Assembly: GCA_905221605.1 (NCBI GenBank)
Contig: CAJNDS010000691.1
Coordinates: 493,197-557,196, forward strand
From: Symbiodinium natans
Lineage: Eukaryota > Sar > Dinophyceae > Suessiales > Symbiodiniaceae
Reading direction: 5' to 3'
DNA: 64,000 nucleotides
The position numbers were made by a program, and so were the translations under genes. Below, piece after piece: positions 19,560-30,164 of the stretch (positions within the stretch are counted from its first letter, which is position 1; each line of letters starts with the position of its first letter). The notes beneath the pieces were generated by a model. That model saw nothing but the letters and a program-made list of their open reading frames with translations. It made no database searches and had not been told where the DNA came from.

Positions 19560-20524
19560 GTAGCTTTTGGTTTGTGTCCAAAGGTTTAGGGGCTTAGGAG
19601 TTTAGGGTTTAGGGTTTAGGGTTTAGGGTTTAGGGTTTAGGGTTAGAGCTTAGAGTTTAAGGTTTAGGGTTTAGGGGTTTAGGGTTTCAGGGTTGAGGGT
19701 TTAGGGTCTTACGGTTTGGGTACTATTGTTGTCGGCAGGTTGGGTGCCCCCAAAACAGCCCCTACACAAGGCCGAGAGCTTAAACCCTATAAATCCGAAA
19801 ACCCTACAAACCGTATAAACTCTATTCTAAACTCTACAAATAAACTCTACAAACACTCTCAACCCCATAATCCCTAAGTTCTGCCTTGGGAGACGGTGGG
19901 TTTGGGTTCACAAGGTTTAGGGTTCATAGTGTTCAGGGGCGCCATGAACTACTCGAGGATTGGGATATCGTACTCTGCCACGGTTGGTGAGGGCCCCAGA
20001 CCCTCTAAACCCTAAACCCCAAACCCGAAACCCGACAAACCCGAAACCCAAACCCTAAACCTGAAAAAGGCCTACGAGCCCCAAACCCTAAACCTAAACC
20101 CCAAACCCTAAACCCCAAATCCCAAACCCCAAACCCTAAACCCCAATCCCTTTCGCATGGGCCACAAACCCTTGAAGTGCTTGTTTAGTCCCTTACACCG
20201 AGGTCCTGAAGTCCATAGGCCCCCTGGTTCTTCGCAGGGAATGAGGGAATGAGGGCCTAGTATTTACCCTGTAAGGGATTATGTAGGGTACCTCATTCCC
20301 TCATTCCCTACTAAGAACCAGCCAGTGGGTGCTAGCTGGTAACTTGGCTTGGGGTGTATGGTTTAGGGTTTAGGGTGTAGGGTTTAGAGTTTAGGGTTCA
20401 GGGTTTAGGGTTTAGAGAGGCTTTGGGGTTTAGGGTTTAGGGGTCCGGGTTTAGGGGGTTTGGGGTTCTTCGGGTTTTGGGTTTAATTAGGGTTGAGCGT
20501 TTAAGTTTCGCAAGTGTAGTAGGT
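19560..20524. other. Telomere-like tracts and MITE A copy 3, no gene seen
   Basis: TTTAGGG at 19600-19715, decayed CCTACAAACC at 19790-19880, CCCCAAACCCTAAA at 20000-20145, and TTTAGGG variants at 20350-20470. Confidence 0.5.
20224..20321. mobile_element. MITE family A, copy 3
   Basis: CTGGTTCTTCGCAGGGAATG ... CATTCCCTACTAAGAACCAG, 98 bp, the best-kept copy; centre CCCTGTAAGGG. Confidence 0.8.
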
Positions 20525-21233
20525 TCAATTCCACTTGGCATGACTGGCTTGGCCCACAGATTTTTTTGGCCCAAAGGGCAGGCAAGATGCAAATAGGCAG
20601 TAGGGTATGAGGCCGGTACGTAGAAAGTCCTTTCCGCTGCTGGCTGCGCTTCTTATCCAGTACATCTGGAGGACAGGGCCCTCCTTCGCCTCCCCCACGG
20701 CGCGTCCCTTTGCCGTAGTTGGGTAACATTTTGCATCTTTGAGGGTACTTAAACCCAATAAGGAATAAACATTCAAGTTTTCAATATTATCCCAACAATG
20801 AACAAGGTTCCTTCAGGCAGCCAAGACAACCCACAGGTGGAGTACTGGAGAGGAGCTGGGCATTTCGTCAAGCACCGGACACAAAGAGTCACGCCTACGC
20901 CGAGGAAAGGCCAGAACACGCTTTGCTTGCCGCGGCCGCGGTGTGCTTTGTAGGCAGCTTCGTGACTCTTGGTCCGCAGCTTGAACAGGTTTAACTTGCC
21001 TTTTGTCAGCTGGTGGGCTTCAGTCTGCCTATATGGTGTTTCCGAAGTTTGGGGTCCCCTGTTTTGGGAAATGCCCATCACAAGACCCCCCCCCCCCTTT
21101 TGGCCGCGCCTTAGTACTAAAAGACCCAAGGAACCTAGTTCGGACGCCTGGACGGAGCTCTGCCAGATTGGCCACCCTCTGCATATCGCTGGGAGCGCTT
21201 CCCACTGTGATGGCCACGGAAGAAGAGCGACAT
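20525..21233 (-). CDS. Minus-strand small basic protein, three exons
   Basis: Exons 21233-21176, 20999-20899 and 20665-20525 (TGA) join in phase 1 then 0. The product starts MSLFFRGHHSGKRSQRYAEG, continues KLNLFKLRTKSHEAAYKAHR then GRGKQSVFWPFLG, and ends MYWIRSAASSGKDFLRTGLI ... SHAKWN; about 99 aa, strongly basic. The K-x-T-K-S ... G-K spacing is like that of ribosomal protein bL35, which would make this an organellar ribosomal protein, but that is a weak resemblance. The first intron contains a family G element and a C11 run. A long plus-strand frame (20969-21421, 150 codons, ending FYFSLLEIC) covers the first exon and competes. Confidence 0.38.
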
Positions 21234-21421
21234 CTTGCGCTTTCAAATCGAAGTTGGGGGTTTCTTTGGAAGAGATCCTCGTAGCAAGAGCCCAGCAACC
21301 TGAGGCAAATCTAGGAAGGAGATGCCATTTCTTAGCCAGCCAAAGGCACCGCGGCCTCTATCATTGGTTTCTGGTAGGCCCTTGGGACATGTTCTATTTT
21401 TCTCTATTGGAAATTTGTTGA

Positions 21422-22916
21422 GGATGATACTTAAGAATGTTTTTCAAAGGGCTTGAGTGGGCCAACCAAGGTTAGCTCTGAGTCAACACTTGCGTTTTCC
21501 TTGTCAAGTTCCTGTTCTGAGCATGTGTACGATGTGATGATCCAAACCTGCGCTTTTTTGTCATCGATTGTTGGACGAGACGTTGCCGACAGAGCAGAAG
21601 AAGCCTCGGGTTGTCATGCATCTAAGCGCTGAACCCGATTAAGGGGTTATTCCCTTCTTGTTTTGGGGCTCCTTCCTGAAACGGAGTAAAAGAGTAAGAA
21701 AAAAGGGCACCCCTCGTTATGAAGGAGTTACTGGGAGCATACATAGGGGCCTTAAGGAACCGAATTCCATGACAGTGCATTGGGGCGGGGGGCGGGGGGG
21801 GGGCCCTCCAAGGTTCGTTGTGCATAATGAGGGCGCTGTCGCAGAGGTGATTCTTATCTTAAACCCTAAACGCCAAACCCTAAACCCTAAACCCTAAACC
21901 CTGAACACGCTAATTCCCAAACCCCAAACCCCAAACATCCCAAACCCTAAACCGACGGGTTGGGCCGGCCTCTACTTGGAGGTTCATGGTACTTGCTATC
22001 CAACTATAACTGCACGTATAACCATTTTAGAAGTGGATTATTGTCAGTGCAACTTAGGGTTTAGGGTTTAGGGTTTAGGGTTCAGGGTTCAGGGTTTAGG
22101 GTTCAGGGTTTGGGGTTTAGGGTTTAGGGTTGAGAAAAAAGTTAATATGTACCATAAACTTCCAAGTATAGGCCTCAAGCCCGAAGGTCCACGGAGGCCA
22201 CCTCCCGTAAGTGCTGTTTTCTATAAGGTTTGGGGTTTAGGTTTAGGGGTTTAGGGTTTAGGGGTTTAGGGTTTTAGGGTTTAGGGGTTAGGGGTTTAGG
22301 GTTTAGGGTTTAGGGTTTAGGGGTTTAGGGGTTTAGGGTTTAGGGTTTAGGGTTTAGGGTTTAGGGTTTTGGGGTCAAGGGTTCAGGGTTGGAACCATGG
22401 GCCCTTAGTCTGGTCCCTTACCCGCATTCATAGGGATCCGCAGTATGGGCTCTGATGACTTTCGTGTATGTAAGGCTGTGAGGGGTATATCTCAGAAAGG
22501 ACCTCAAGGACCCAAGTTGAGGGTTTAGGGTTTAGGGTTTAGGGTTTAAGTTGATGGCCCATACTCCGGATCACTATGTATACTTGGGAGCCCAGTGGCA
22601 CACTTTGGCCATTCTTTTTGGAACCCTAAACCCCAAACCCTAAATCCTACACCCCAAACCCTAAACCCTTTGGCTCTGGGTTCCCTTATAAAAGTAACCA
22701 GCCCCGAGTAAGGCACCCTCATCATATTATGGCTAGAGGGCTACCAGTAAGAGATTGGCCGTGCGAGGGGAAGTGAGCGAGAGCGCGAGCGAGAGGGAGG
22801 GGGAGGGGGAGGGGGAGAGGGAGAGAGGGAGAAGGAGAGAGGGAGAGGGAGAGGGAGAGCCCAAGCCCTAAACCCTGAACCCTAAACCTGAAACCTCATA
22901 CCAAACCCTAATGCAG
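21422..22916. other. No gene seen; elements and arrays
   Basis: Unique sequence to 21850, then CCCTAAA (21860-21950), TTTAGGG (22050-22130), a TTTAGGG/TTTAGGGG mixture (22220-22385), a family F copy (22388-22517), a K-like element (22672-22756) and a GGGAGA-type microsatellite (22780-22860). Confidence 0.5.
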
Positions 22917-23291
22917 GTCGCGAGGCGCCTGGCGCTCAAGGCGGGTCGCCCCACCCAAGAGACTCAGAGTCTTCTAGGTTCTGCCTCTTTTCGGGTTTAG
23001 GGTTTAGGGTTTAGGGTTTAGGGTTGAGGGTTGAGGGTTTAGGGTTTAGGGTTTAGGGTTTAGGAGTTTGGACAGCCCAGTTCAAGATGGAAGAACCCCC
23101 CCATAAAAGAAAGGCAATCATCCCTATATTACCCTTGCAAGAAAGAATCTTTTATTTCTCTACGATAGTCAACCCTCCCGAAAGACCTAAGCCATGAGTA
23201 TACGTGGGTTTAGGGTTTAGGGTTTAGGATTTAGGATTCCTTGATCTGCTCGGGCTGCTTTCCGCAAGTCGCTGCATACCTTGGGGGCTGA
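22917..23291 (+). CDS. Candidate terminal two exons
   Basis: Exon 22917-22977 (acceptor CTAATGCAG, donor GTTCTG) reads VARRLALKAGRPTQETQSLL; exon 23269-23291 (acceptor TTTCCGCAAG) continues in phase 1 with VAAYLGG and stops at TGA. Good acceptor sequences and codon use; unrecognised. The intron is a TTTAGGG array and a decayed tract. Confidence 0.38.
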
Positions 23292-23299
23292 ACAACCGC

Positions 23300-23640
23300 G
23301 AAATCAAAGGGAGGTTACCTGGCCCCTTAATAGCATGGTCCCTGTAACCTTCTTTAAAGTGTTCTGAAGTGTGGCCCTCTGGGTTTTATAGGGTAGATAG
23401 GGGGTACCTAAGTATTCCCCAATTATGAAGGGGCCATGCAACTACCCTTTAGACTAAAAGGGTTTAGCGCGCAGGGACGGTCCATATACCTGGTGTAGTA
23501 TGGGGAAGATAATGGACTCAGCAGCTGAGTGGGCACACTTTACATTCGTTGGAGTGCTATAATCTCCCATAGAACTGAAAGTGTACACTTTGTTGGGGCT
23601 TATGAACTCAGCAACTAAGTGGAGGGTTCATTTGGTCCCC
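23300..23640. mobile_element. Family F and family H copies side by side
   Basis: 23300-23455 carries the F blocks (GTTCTGAAGTGTGGCCC, GGGGCCATGCAACTACCCT); 23515-23640 carries CAGCAGCTGAGTGGGCACAC and GGGGCTTATGAACTCAGCAA, the H blocks also seen at 6003-6190. Confidence 0.5.
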
Positions 23641-23700
23641 AAGGAACATGAAGTAACGGAAGGGAGAAGGCACCAACAGTGAACGGCGCCTGGTTTGAGA

Positions 23701-23779
23701 TGGCCGCCCTAAGCCCTAAACCCTAAACCCTAAACCCTAAACCCTAAACCCTAAACCCTAAACCCTAAACCCTAAACCT
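23701..23779 (-). repeat. Telomere array CCCTAAA
   Basis: About 11 units, near perfect, 40 bp upstream of a good plus-strand exon. Confidence 0.9.
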
Positions 23780-23818
23780 GTCAAGGTGGCTGGGCACTTG
23801 CCCCCGTCTAGACCCTAG

Positions 23819-23962
23819 GACTTTGGCATGCTTTCAAGCTCCGAGTTGTTGGGTTTCGGCCAGTACGAGCTCGACGTGATCTTGGAGGGTGAGGCAAGCA
23901 GCTTCAACCGCACATGGACGGGGCCCCAGCGGAGTATGATGGAATGTTGCAAACACTGCAGG
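23819..23962 (+). CDS. Candidate 48-codon internal exon
   Basis: Acceptor ACCCTAG, strong donor GTGAGA, phase 0 both sides: DFGMLSSSELLGFGQYELDV then ILEGEASSFNRTWTGPQRSM and MECCKHCR. This is among the longer exon-like frames and has GC-rich third positions. No family recognised; a closely spaced pair of cysteines ends it. Confidence 0.4.
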
Positions 23963-24221
23963 GTGAGAGAAAGCCTACACGGAGCATTAGGAGCTAGACT
24001 TCACACTGAATCATTTCCAAGCAAGGTCGGCTGACATCCCAACTTAAACATGTGGACCAACATACTATGTGCACACCACTGACACGGAAATTTGATCGCA
24101 GCTCCTGCGTTTAGTGGCTTCAAATCACATCTTGGCCTAAGTTGGCAACATTGAGGCAAGATCCCCCGCAGCTCTCCAGTCGTGCCCAAGCAGGAGTTCA
24201 ATTGGGCAGGCAAGCTCCATT

Positions 24222-24530
24222 GAGATCAAATGAACCCTATATTGGGATCAGATAATATACACCAAAACTACTCGAATCCCTAGGATGGTAGAAAAAGGGC
24301 CATAAACCCCCTTTTTTGAGGTTCAATATACCCCAATACTACTCGCATCCCTATGATGGTAAACAAGCGCCATAAACCCTTTTTGAGGTTCAATATACCC
24401 CAAAATTTACTCAAATCCCTATGCTGGTAAAAAAAGGCCATAAAGCCTTGTTGAGGTTCAATATACCCCAATACTACTCGAATCCCTTTGGCCTTATAAA
24501 CCCTTTTTGAGGTTCAATATACCCCGAGAC
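24222..24530. repeat. Tandem repeat, about 70-bp unit, 4.5 copies
   Basis: Each unit has ACTACTCGAATCCCTATGAT then GGTAAAAAAGGGCCATAAAC then TTTTTGAGGTTCAATATACC CC. Units differ by small indels and substitutions. It lies in a probable minus-strand intron. Confidence 0.85.
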
Positions 24531-24589
24531 TGCAAGTCTCGCAGCTTCCTGCTCACGTCGAAGGCAGCTGCATGACTCGTTGCACCGAC

Positions 24590-24661
24590 CTCGCTGATCA
24601 GTAGACCACACCAGTGCGTGTGGTCTTTCTGGGTTCTTGCCCTGTCCTTAAGGCCCTTCGC
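24590..24661 (-). CDS. Candidate minus-strand exon
   Basis: Minus acceptor ACGTCAG, donor GTCGGT, 24 codons in phase 0: AKGLKDRARTQKDHTHWCGL then LISE; the frame stays open beyond the donor (VGATSHAAAFDVSRKLRDLQ), so the exon may extend to about 24525. Unrecognised. Confidence 0.35.
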
Positions 24662-26070
24662 CTGACGTGTAGCACCATAACATTGAGAATATGACAAGTG
24701 ACAAGACACAGCTCAAGCCAATATGAAACGACATTCCACGAGACAGGTTTTGCCGGTGGAAGCTGTGATGTTGTTGGCTTTCAGAGACAATGCGAATGTG
24801 TGTCGGAGATGTCGGAGATGCCACTAGTAAACCCCAGACCCTAAACCCCAAACCCAAACAGTTCTTGCTTGTTGCTCATCGTTTGGGAAGACAACTTGTA
24901 CCTTTCGTTCTCCCTTCAACGCGCACAACTTGACTGTTGACATTCCTGGTATTCCTGGGCAGGTCACAGGCCAAGAAGGACATGGGCCCGAATTCTTTGC
25001 ATGATTCTCTACGGATTTCTGGCATGGTTACTCTAAAGGATTTGTTTTGGAAGCCTCGAATCCTCTGGAACAGCAGGAACGCTCAAAGTAGGTACAAGTA
25101 GCCGTGTGCGCATACACACACGCTTGAATTTAGGTGCGAGCAGACTGTTAGTGGCGGAAAGTCCGCAGCACATGTTAACATTGCATGCGCCGCATAGAGA
25201 CAAGGCCCGCAAATCCCAGCTTCGTACATCTGTTTCTTCCTCATGGGTCCTATAATCAGTCCCTTGGAAGCATAGGGTAAGGAAACTTGTAACCCTAAAC
25301 CCCAAACCCCAAACCCGGTTGTGTCCCTGTGGTCCTGGAGGCTGCCGCTCCTGTTAGGCCCAATGTGGCTTTGGGTGCTGCCCACTTCAAGCCGAGCCGG
25401 AAAGAAACAAGGATTTAGGGTTCAGAGTTTGGGGTCAGAAACTTTACGGCTTCAGCTGGCTGCGCCTCCAAGTACTTGTTATGGTTGCGGGGGGTGGGGG
25501 GGGGGAGGGGTTATGCGTCGTCGTTTATTGGTTTATTGGGCTATGACCGGCTGGCTTCAGGGTCGCAGGTACGAAACACACGCAGACTCCATTCTGTTTC
25601 TCTTTCAATTAGTCTTCTGTCCCTCTCTCTCTCTCTCCGTTTCTTTCTCCCTCTATCTCTGGCTATCTACTTGTCAACGTACAGGCTGATCTCCCGAACA
25701 CATCCGCCACAGCGGGACCCCTGGTTTGATCATTAGGCCGGTGCGCTGCTCTAAGACTAGGCAGGTACGCCGACAGATCGACGGTCTTTCCGGGTCTCTT
25801 ACTGTTCAATATGAACGAAACCTACATGCAGGGCACCTATACAGGGAGCATAATTTCGGAGACTACTCATGTGCATCTGCTAGCACTTCAATGATTTGCA
25901 GTAGAGCAGGCGGTTCCGAGAGGGGTTCGTTTACCCTTCAGGCGGTCCGGCAGCAGCCCAGGGGTAGTTGATGTACTACTGAAACCCTAAACCCTACAGC
26001 CTAAACCCTAAGCCCTCAACCCTAAACCCTAAATTCTATGCCTGTGCCTCGGCTACGTTTTCCTTCCCTA
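24662..26070. other. Unique stretch with several unlinked open frames
   Basis: A minus frame over 25083-25305 (LPYASKGLIIGPMRKKQMYE then AGICGPCLYAAHAML) and a plus frame over 25320-25415 (VPVVLEAAAPVRPNVALGAA) look protein-like but lack good splice sites. G-rich run at 25489-25507. A plus frame at 25726-25971 also exists. None is called. Confidence 0.3.
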
Positions 26071-26280
26071 GTGGGTGGTTGTCAAGATTATGGTTCCCCC
26101 CTGTTATAATGCATTTAGGACTGTTAGTATAGGGCGGAACATGCCAAGCCCTAAGCCCTAAACCCTAAAGCCATATGGGTGGTTGTCAAGATTATGGTTC
26201 CTTTTTGGACTCCTATTATACTACGGCACCTAATGTTTAGGGTACCCCCAAAAGGGATTATGATTTTGACAACCACCCTA
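26068..26280. mobile_element. Family J: one partial and one full copy
   Basis: Full copy 26177-26280: GGGTGGTTGTCAAGATTATG at the left against a right arm ending in TGATTTTGACAACCACCC. The left 40 bp recur at 26068-26110, followed by a piece of family B (CTGTTAGTATAGGGCGGAAC), so the first copy is broken or is a chimera. Confidence 0.7.
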
Positions 26281-26393
26281 GTCGCTCAAGACATGTCGTT
26301 CCCTGCCGCTCTCTTGCCCAAAAGTGTAGCATAACCTATGCACACAGTCGCAGGAGATTTGGCATGAACGCATGCGCATGACTTCCCACTGGA

Positions 26394-26822
26394 TTAGACA
26401 TCATGACTGTGCAGTCTTATCTGCCTCACCCTGGAAATCACCGCTAGATCGTCTAGCGTGAGGATCATTAAACCCACCCAGGCTTTCGTAGCCACATTGT
26501 TTGGGAAGGTTGTAACGTCATGCAACACTTGCTTTGAGAATAGTATTCGTGACCTTGAGAATCTTTCTCTCTTTGACTTGTGACCTTTAAGACAAGCCCT
26601 GCGTGTTGCTTCGCTGCGCACAAGCAAGCATCTACTTCCCACCCGTAATCTCTCAATATGATTCCCACATAGACGCTTGACTTTCGCACTTGCCATGGAC
26701 CTGGGTGCACTGGCGCAAGAGGTCGTAGCGTGGCCGAGCTGCAAGACGGCTTCTCCACACCAGTGAATCTGAATGGCTAGAAGCTCGTTTGTTGAGGGTG
26801 TAGGGCTGACTCGGGTTGACAC
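26394..26822 (-). CDS. Minus-strand open frame of 142 codons
   Basis: One of the longest repeat-free frames here. It starts MSTRVSPTPSTNELLAIQIH and ends LDDLAVISRVRQIRLHSHDV; basic in the middle (KVKRLCGNHIERLRVGSRCL). It has mixed, not low-complexity, composition. No domain recognised, no transmembrane segment. It may be a single-exon gene or an exon with read-through; a second minus frame is open over 26468-26758, so coding is not certain. Confidence 0.35.
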   Translation of the reverse strand: MSTRVSPTPSTNELLAIQIHWCGEAVLQLGHATTSCASAPRSMASAKVKRLCGNHIERLRVGSRCLLVRSEATRRACLKGHKSKRERFSRSRILFSKQVLHDVTTFPNNVATKAWVGLMILTLDDLAVISRVRQIRLHSHDV

Positions 26823-26867
26823 CTCCAGATCTGCACCAAGAAGCCCTTGAAGCCTGTTTGGAGCAGG

Positions 26868-26935
26868 GTTTAGGGTTTAGGGTTTAGGGTTTAGGGCTTA
26901 GGGTTTAGGGTTTAAGGGTTTAGGGAGGGTCACTT
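26868..26935 (+). repeat. Short telomere array TTTAGGG
   Basis: About nine units, with GGGCTTAGG and TTTAAGGG variants. Confidence 0.8.
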
Positions 26936-26974
26936 CAGGAAGATGACCGCCCCAAAGCCCAACATGGCACCCAA

Positions 26975-27083
26975 GCTCCCTCTTTGCCTCTCTCTCTTTC
27001 ATCGTCGCTCGTCGTCTTTCCATTTTGCGTCGCTCTCCCTCCATCTCTCTCTGTCTCGCTCTCGCTCTCTCTCGCTCTCTCTC

Positions 27084-27122
<39 letters not shown>

Positions 27123-27140
27123 CTCTCTATCTCTCCATCT
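26975..27140. repeat. CT microsatellite
   Basis: Imperfect (CT)n/(TCTC)n, longest near 27086-27120. Open frames rich in Ser-Leu or Arg-Glu over it are translations of the repeat. Confidence 0.9.
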
Positions 27141-27332
27141 GGTTGGCCGCATGGCTGGTTGACACTTGACTGCCTCTGTCTTCTCTCGAATAAGTAGCTG
27201 TATACATGTACATGTACATGCACGTACATCTTTACATATGTCTATGCGTGGGAATATTTTTCAACTCTGGCCGACTAGAGCCCGCGCCGGACCTTGAATA
27301 ACCCAAACCCCGAAGCCCTAAACCCAGATCCT

Positions 27333-27410
27333 AAGCCCTAAACCCTAAACCCTAAACCCTAAACCCTAAACCCTAAACCCTAAACCCTAAACCCTAAACC
27401 CTAAACCCTA
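27333..27410 (-). repeat. Telomere array CCCTAAA
   Basis: About 11 perfect units. Confidence 0.9.
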
Positions 27411-27707
27411 ACACTGCCTGGGATGAGTTGTGTGGATCGGGATTCGGTCTTTGGCAGCTTCCGCTTGCTGGCCCTATTTCTCGGGAGGGCTGAGGCTTAA
27501 GTATTTAGGGTTAAGGTCAGGGTTTAGGGTTTAGGGTTTAGGTTTTGGGGTTTAGGGTTTAGGGTTTAGGGTTTAAGGATTAGGGTTTAGGGTTTTGGGT
27601 TTAGGGTTTAGGTTTCAGGGTTTAGGTTTCAGGGTTCAGGGTTCAGGGTTCAGGGTTTCGGGTTAGCATTTAGGGTTAACACAAAGAAACAATCTTGTTT
27701 CTGAGAC

Positions 27708-27785
27708 CTTTGAGTGCTAGAGGCACATCCACGGCTTGCACCATGACTTTTCCAAGACGCAAGCGCACAGCCAGTGGTGCGGACC
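27708..27785 (-). CDS. Candidate minus-strand exon next to a family N element
   Basis: Minus acceptor GCGGCTAG, donor GTCTCA, phase 1 to 1: SAPLAVRLRLGKVMVQAVDV then PLALK. Beta-strand-like pattern. The TIR element at 27800-27912 sits just upstream in the intron. Unrecognised. Confidence 0.33.
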
Positions 27786-27799
27786 CTAGCCGCACATAG

Positions 27800-27912
27800 C
27801 CACAGATGTTAGACCTAGTAGTAGAGTAGGTAACCTTTAGCCTTTTTGGGGTAGTAGAATCCCCTTCTAATCCCAAAGGTTAACCTTGAATTCCCACGAC
27901 AACTAGGTCGAC
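27800..27912. mobile_element. MITE family N, copy 1
   Basis: GTTAGACCTAGTAGTAGAGT at the left against a right arm ending GGTCGACCTAGTAGACCTAAC; inner AACCTTTAGCC ... GGTTAACCTTGAATTCCC. The inner part recurs at 57150-57279. Confidence 0.65.
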
Positions 27913-27977
27913 CTAGTAGACCTAACCACCAAACCCAATCCCCTGAACCCTAAACCCTAAAACCCCTAAATCCTAAA

Positions 27978-28110
27978 CCCAAGCCCCGTAAACCCGCTAA
28001 ACGCCCCAAACCCCCTAAACCCCCCAAACCCCCCAAACCCCCCAAACCCCCCTAAACCCCCCAAAACCCCCGAAACCCCCCAAACCCCCCTAAACCCCCC
28101 AAACCCTACA
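27978..28110 (-). repeat. C-rich telomere variant CCCCCCTAAA/CCCCCCAAA
   Basis: About 13 units with five or six C instead of three. Such G-rich strands would form quadruplexes more readily than the parent repeat. Confidence 0.85.
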
Positions 28111-28274
28111 TAAAACCCCCTAAAACTTGCCCTAAAACCCGTAAAAGGGCCTAAGCCAACCCTGGGCCCTGAACCCCGAGTCTGCCAAGCTGATGTGGTG
28201 TTTATGTTACCGTTCTTGTGGGTTGAGGGTCTTCAGGGTTTAGGGTTTAGGGTTTAGGGTTTAGGGTTTAGGGA

Positions 28275-28372
28275 TGGACTCAGGGTCGTCAGGGTTTGGG
28301 GTTTCGAGTTCAGGGGTTATTTTCTTCACGGTTGGTTTAGGGTCGTCAGGGTTTGGGGTTTCGAGTTCAGGG
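28275..28372 (+). repeat. Direct duplication of a 33-bp telomere-derived block
   Basis: The block GGGTCGTCAGGGTTTGGGGT plus TTCGAGTTCAGGG occurs at 28281 and again at about 28340. Confidence 0.75.
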
Positions 28373-28654
28373 TTTAGGGTTTTATTGCCTACTGGTGAGT
28401 GTATATGTGATTCCTTCTTCGTGTGTGTACGTATGCTGTGTCTGTTTAATGGGGATGCTGGAAGCGGAAGCCTGACTTCGTGTCTAAGGTTCGTGTTCAG
28501 GAACTGAAATAGGGTGCTGTGTGCCTTGTATATATTCATACATCCCTAACTCCTAAACCCTAAACCCCTGACATGTATACATATGAAAAAAAAAAATATA
28601 TATATATATATATATGTGTATTCTATTCACCCTTTTCTGATACCTTCTTGTCAG

Positions 28655-29656
28655 CCGGCGCTACCGGAGGCTGCAGCAGTTTCAGCAGACCGACCAGGAC
28701 CTCCACCCCGGCTGTTGTATGAAAGGTATACTTGAAGGCTCATGGGTAGTTTTAAGTAGGGGTTGTCAGTACCCGAAAGAAGGTTATAGCCACCTGTAAC
28801 TCTACTTATCCCTTATAACTACCCATGAACCTCCAAGTACGGCTAACAGGGCTTGGGGCTCAGCGTTTAGGGTTTAGGATTAGGGTTTAGGGTTTAGGGT
28901 TTAGGGTTTAGGGTTTAGGGTTTAGGGTTTAGGGTTTAGGGTTTAGGGTTTAGGGTTTAGGGCTTGAATCTCAGGGCTTTGTGTATCGGGAGATGTCAAG
29001 AAGCGGTTTCGCCAGGGAGCCCACCTTTGTCACTGGAGGCATCCAGGGGTTTAGGGTTCAGGGTTAGGATTTAGGGTTTAGGGTTTAGGGTCAGGGTTTA
29101 GGGTTTAGGGTTTAGGGTTTAGGGTTTAGGGTTTAGGGTTTAGGGTTTAGGGTTTAGGGTTTAGGGTATCCCTGCCCCACCCCCCACCCCCCAAGAAAGC
29201 AACCGCACTCTTGCGGGTCTAGGCTTTCTTCTGGTTGTCTCCACGCCCCGGTGTTTGGTACCAGTATAGCCCCCAAGCCCTTTTGTAGTCTTGTTTTGGG
29301 GTTGTATTCCCAGCATCTCTCACTGCACTAAACCCTCTGTACCGCAAGCAGGTCTTGGCTTGCCATGTATTTCCAAAAAAAAAACCGGGAGCCCACCTGC
29401 ATGTGGGTTTAGGGCTTAGGCCGTTTAGGGCTTAGGGTTTAGAATTAAGAGGGTTCGGGGTTTCTGTGTGTGGTCCGGGGTCCACAGGTTTAGGGCCTTC
29501 TGTACGTACTTCTGCAGCAGTACTACACCTCGACTCTCTGTGCTTCATACCCCCGAATATTTGACTTTACCCGAAGCCAGGAGTTAGTTTAGTTTAGGGC
29601 CGGGTGTAACCCTGTAAGACAGACTTTCCTTGCAGATGATGTCTCCCGAAGCCTAA
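28655..29656 (+). CDS. Six-exon gene, 3' part, unknown protein
   Basis: Exons 28655-28725, 28975-29048, 29223-29250, 29314-29351, 29494-29586 and 29636-29656 (TAA) keep phase across all five introns (1, 0, 1, 0, 0). Acceptors are good (TTCTTGTCAG, AATCTCAG, TTCCCAG, TTCCTTGCAG). The product reads RRYRRLQQFQQTDQDLHPGC, then LCVSGDVKKRFRQGAHLC, SLTALNPLYRKQ, GLLYVLLQQYYTSTLCASYP then RIFDFTRSQEL and MMSPEA. It is basic at first, then aromatic. Intron 1 contains a complete family E element and a telomere array; two donors are GTTTAG. No homologue recognised, and the 5' end was not found. Confidence 0.43.
28731..28837. mobile_element. MITE family E, copy 2, with TA target duplication
   Basis: CTTGAAGGCTCATGGGTAGT against ACTACCCATGAACCTCCAAG, flanked by TA on both sides (28729-28730 and 28838-28839). 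TIR and TA suggest a Tc1/mariner-like mobiliser. It sits just inside the 5' end of an intron. Confidence 0.8.
28864..29167 (+). repeat. Two telomere arrays TTTAGGG around an exon
   Basis: 28864-28963 (about 13 units) and 29050-29167 (about 15 units), separated by the exon at 28975-29048. Confidence 0.9.
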
Positions 29657-29659
29657 AGA

Positions 29660-30160
29660 CTCAACCGTGGTCAACCCAGAGTAGCCTGTATACCTGCCAT
29701 GGTTTAGAGGTTGAGGTCCTAAACCCTAAACCTTAAACCCTAAACCCTAAGCCCGAACTAAGCCCTGAAAAACTACAAACCCTGCAAATCTACAAGCCCC
29801 ACAACTCGATCCTACGAACCTTTGGACCCAAAGAAGCCTACAACCCCCCAATTGGACCCTATAGACCATGTCTAGAGCCTACGCAGACGCCCGAAACCCT
29901 GAATCCCTGAACACCTTGTCGACCGTTACCCGAAACCCCCTAACACCCCCTGAGCCCTTGGTGCCCCCTAAACCCCAACCCTAAACCCTAAACCCTAAAC
30001 CTTATAGGCCCTAAACCTTATAAACCCTAACCCTAAACCCTAAACCCTAAACCCTAAACCCCAAACCCTAAACCCTAAACCCTAAACCCTAAACCCTAGA
30101 CCCTAGACCCTAAACCCGAAACCCGAAACCCTAAACCCTTGCCAGGCCTGGGGGGTTGTG
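29660..30160 (-). repeat. Decayed then perfect CCCTAAA tract
   Basis: 29715-29960 degenerate (CCCTGAAAAACTACAAACC); 29965-30140 mostly CCCTAAA with CCCCAAA and CCCTAGA variants. Confidence 0.8.
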
Positions 30161-30164
30161 TCAG

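Noticed and set aside
20500-20545. tRNA T-arm (AGGTTCAATTCCAC)
   Set aside because: The T-stem does not pair over five bases and there is no acceptor stem, D-arm or anticodon arm around it.
20969-21421. 150-codon plus-strand frame
   Set aside because: Not called because it crosses a family G element and a C11 run and overlaps a phase-coherent minus-strand model; kept as an alternative in that entry since its 3' half looks protein-like.
26898-27229. Ser-Leu-rich and Arg-Glu-rich open frames
   Set aside because: Both are translations of the CT microsatellite.
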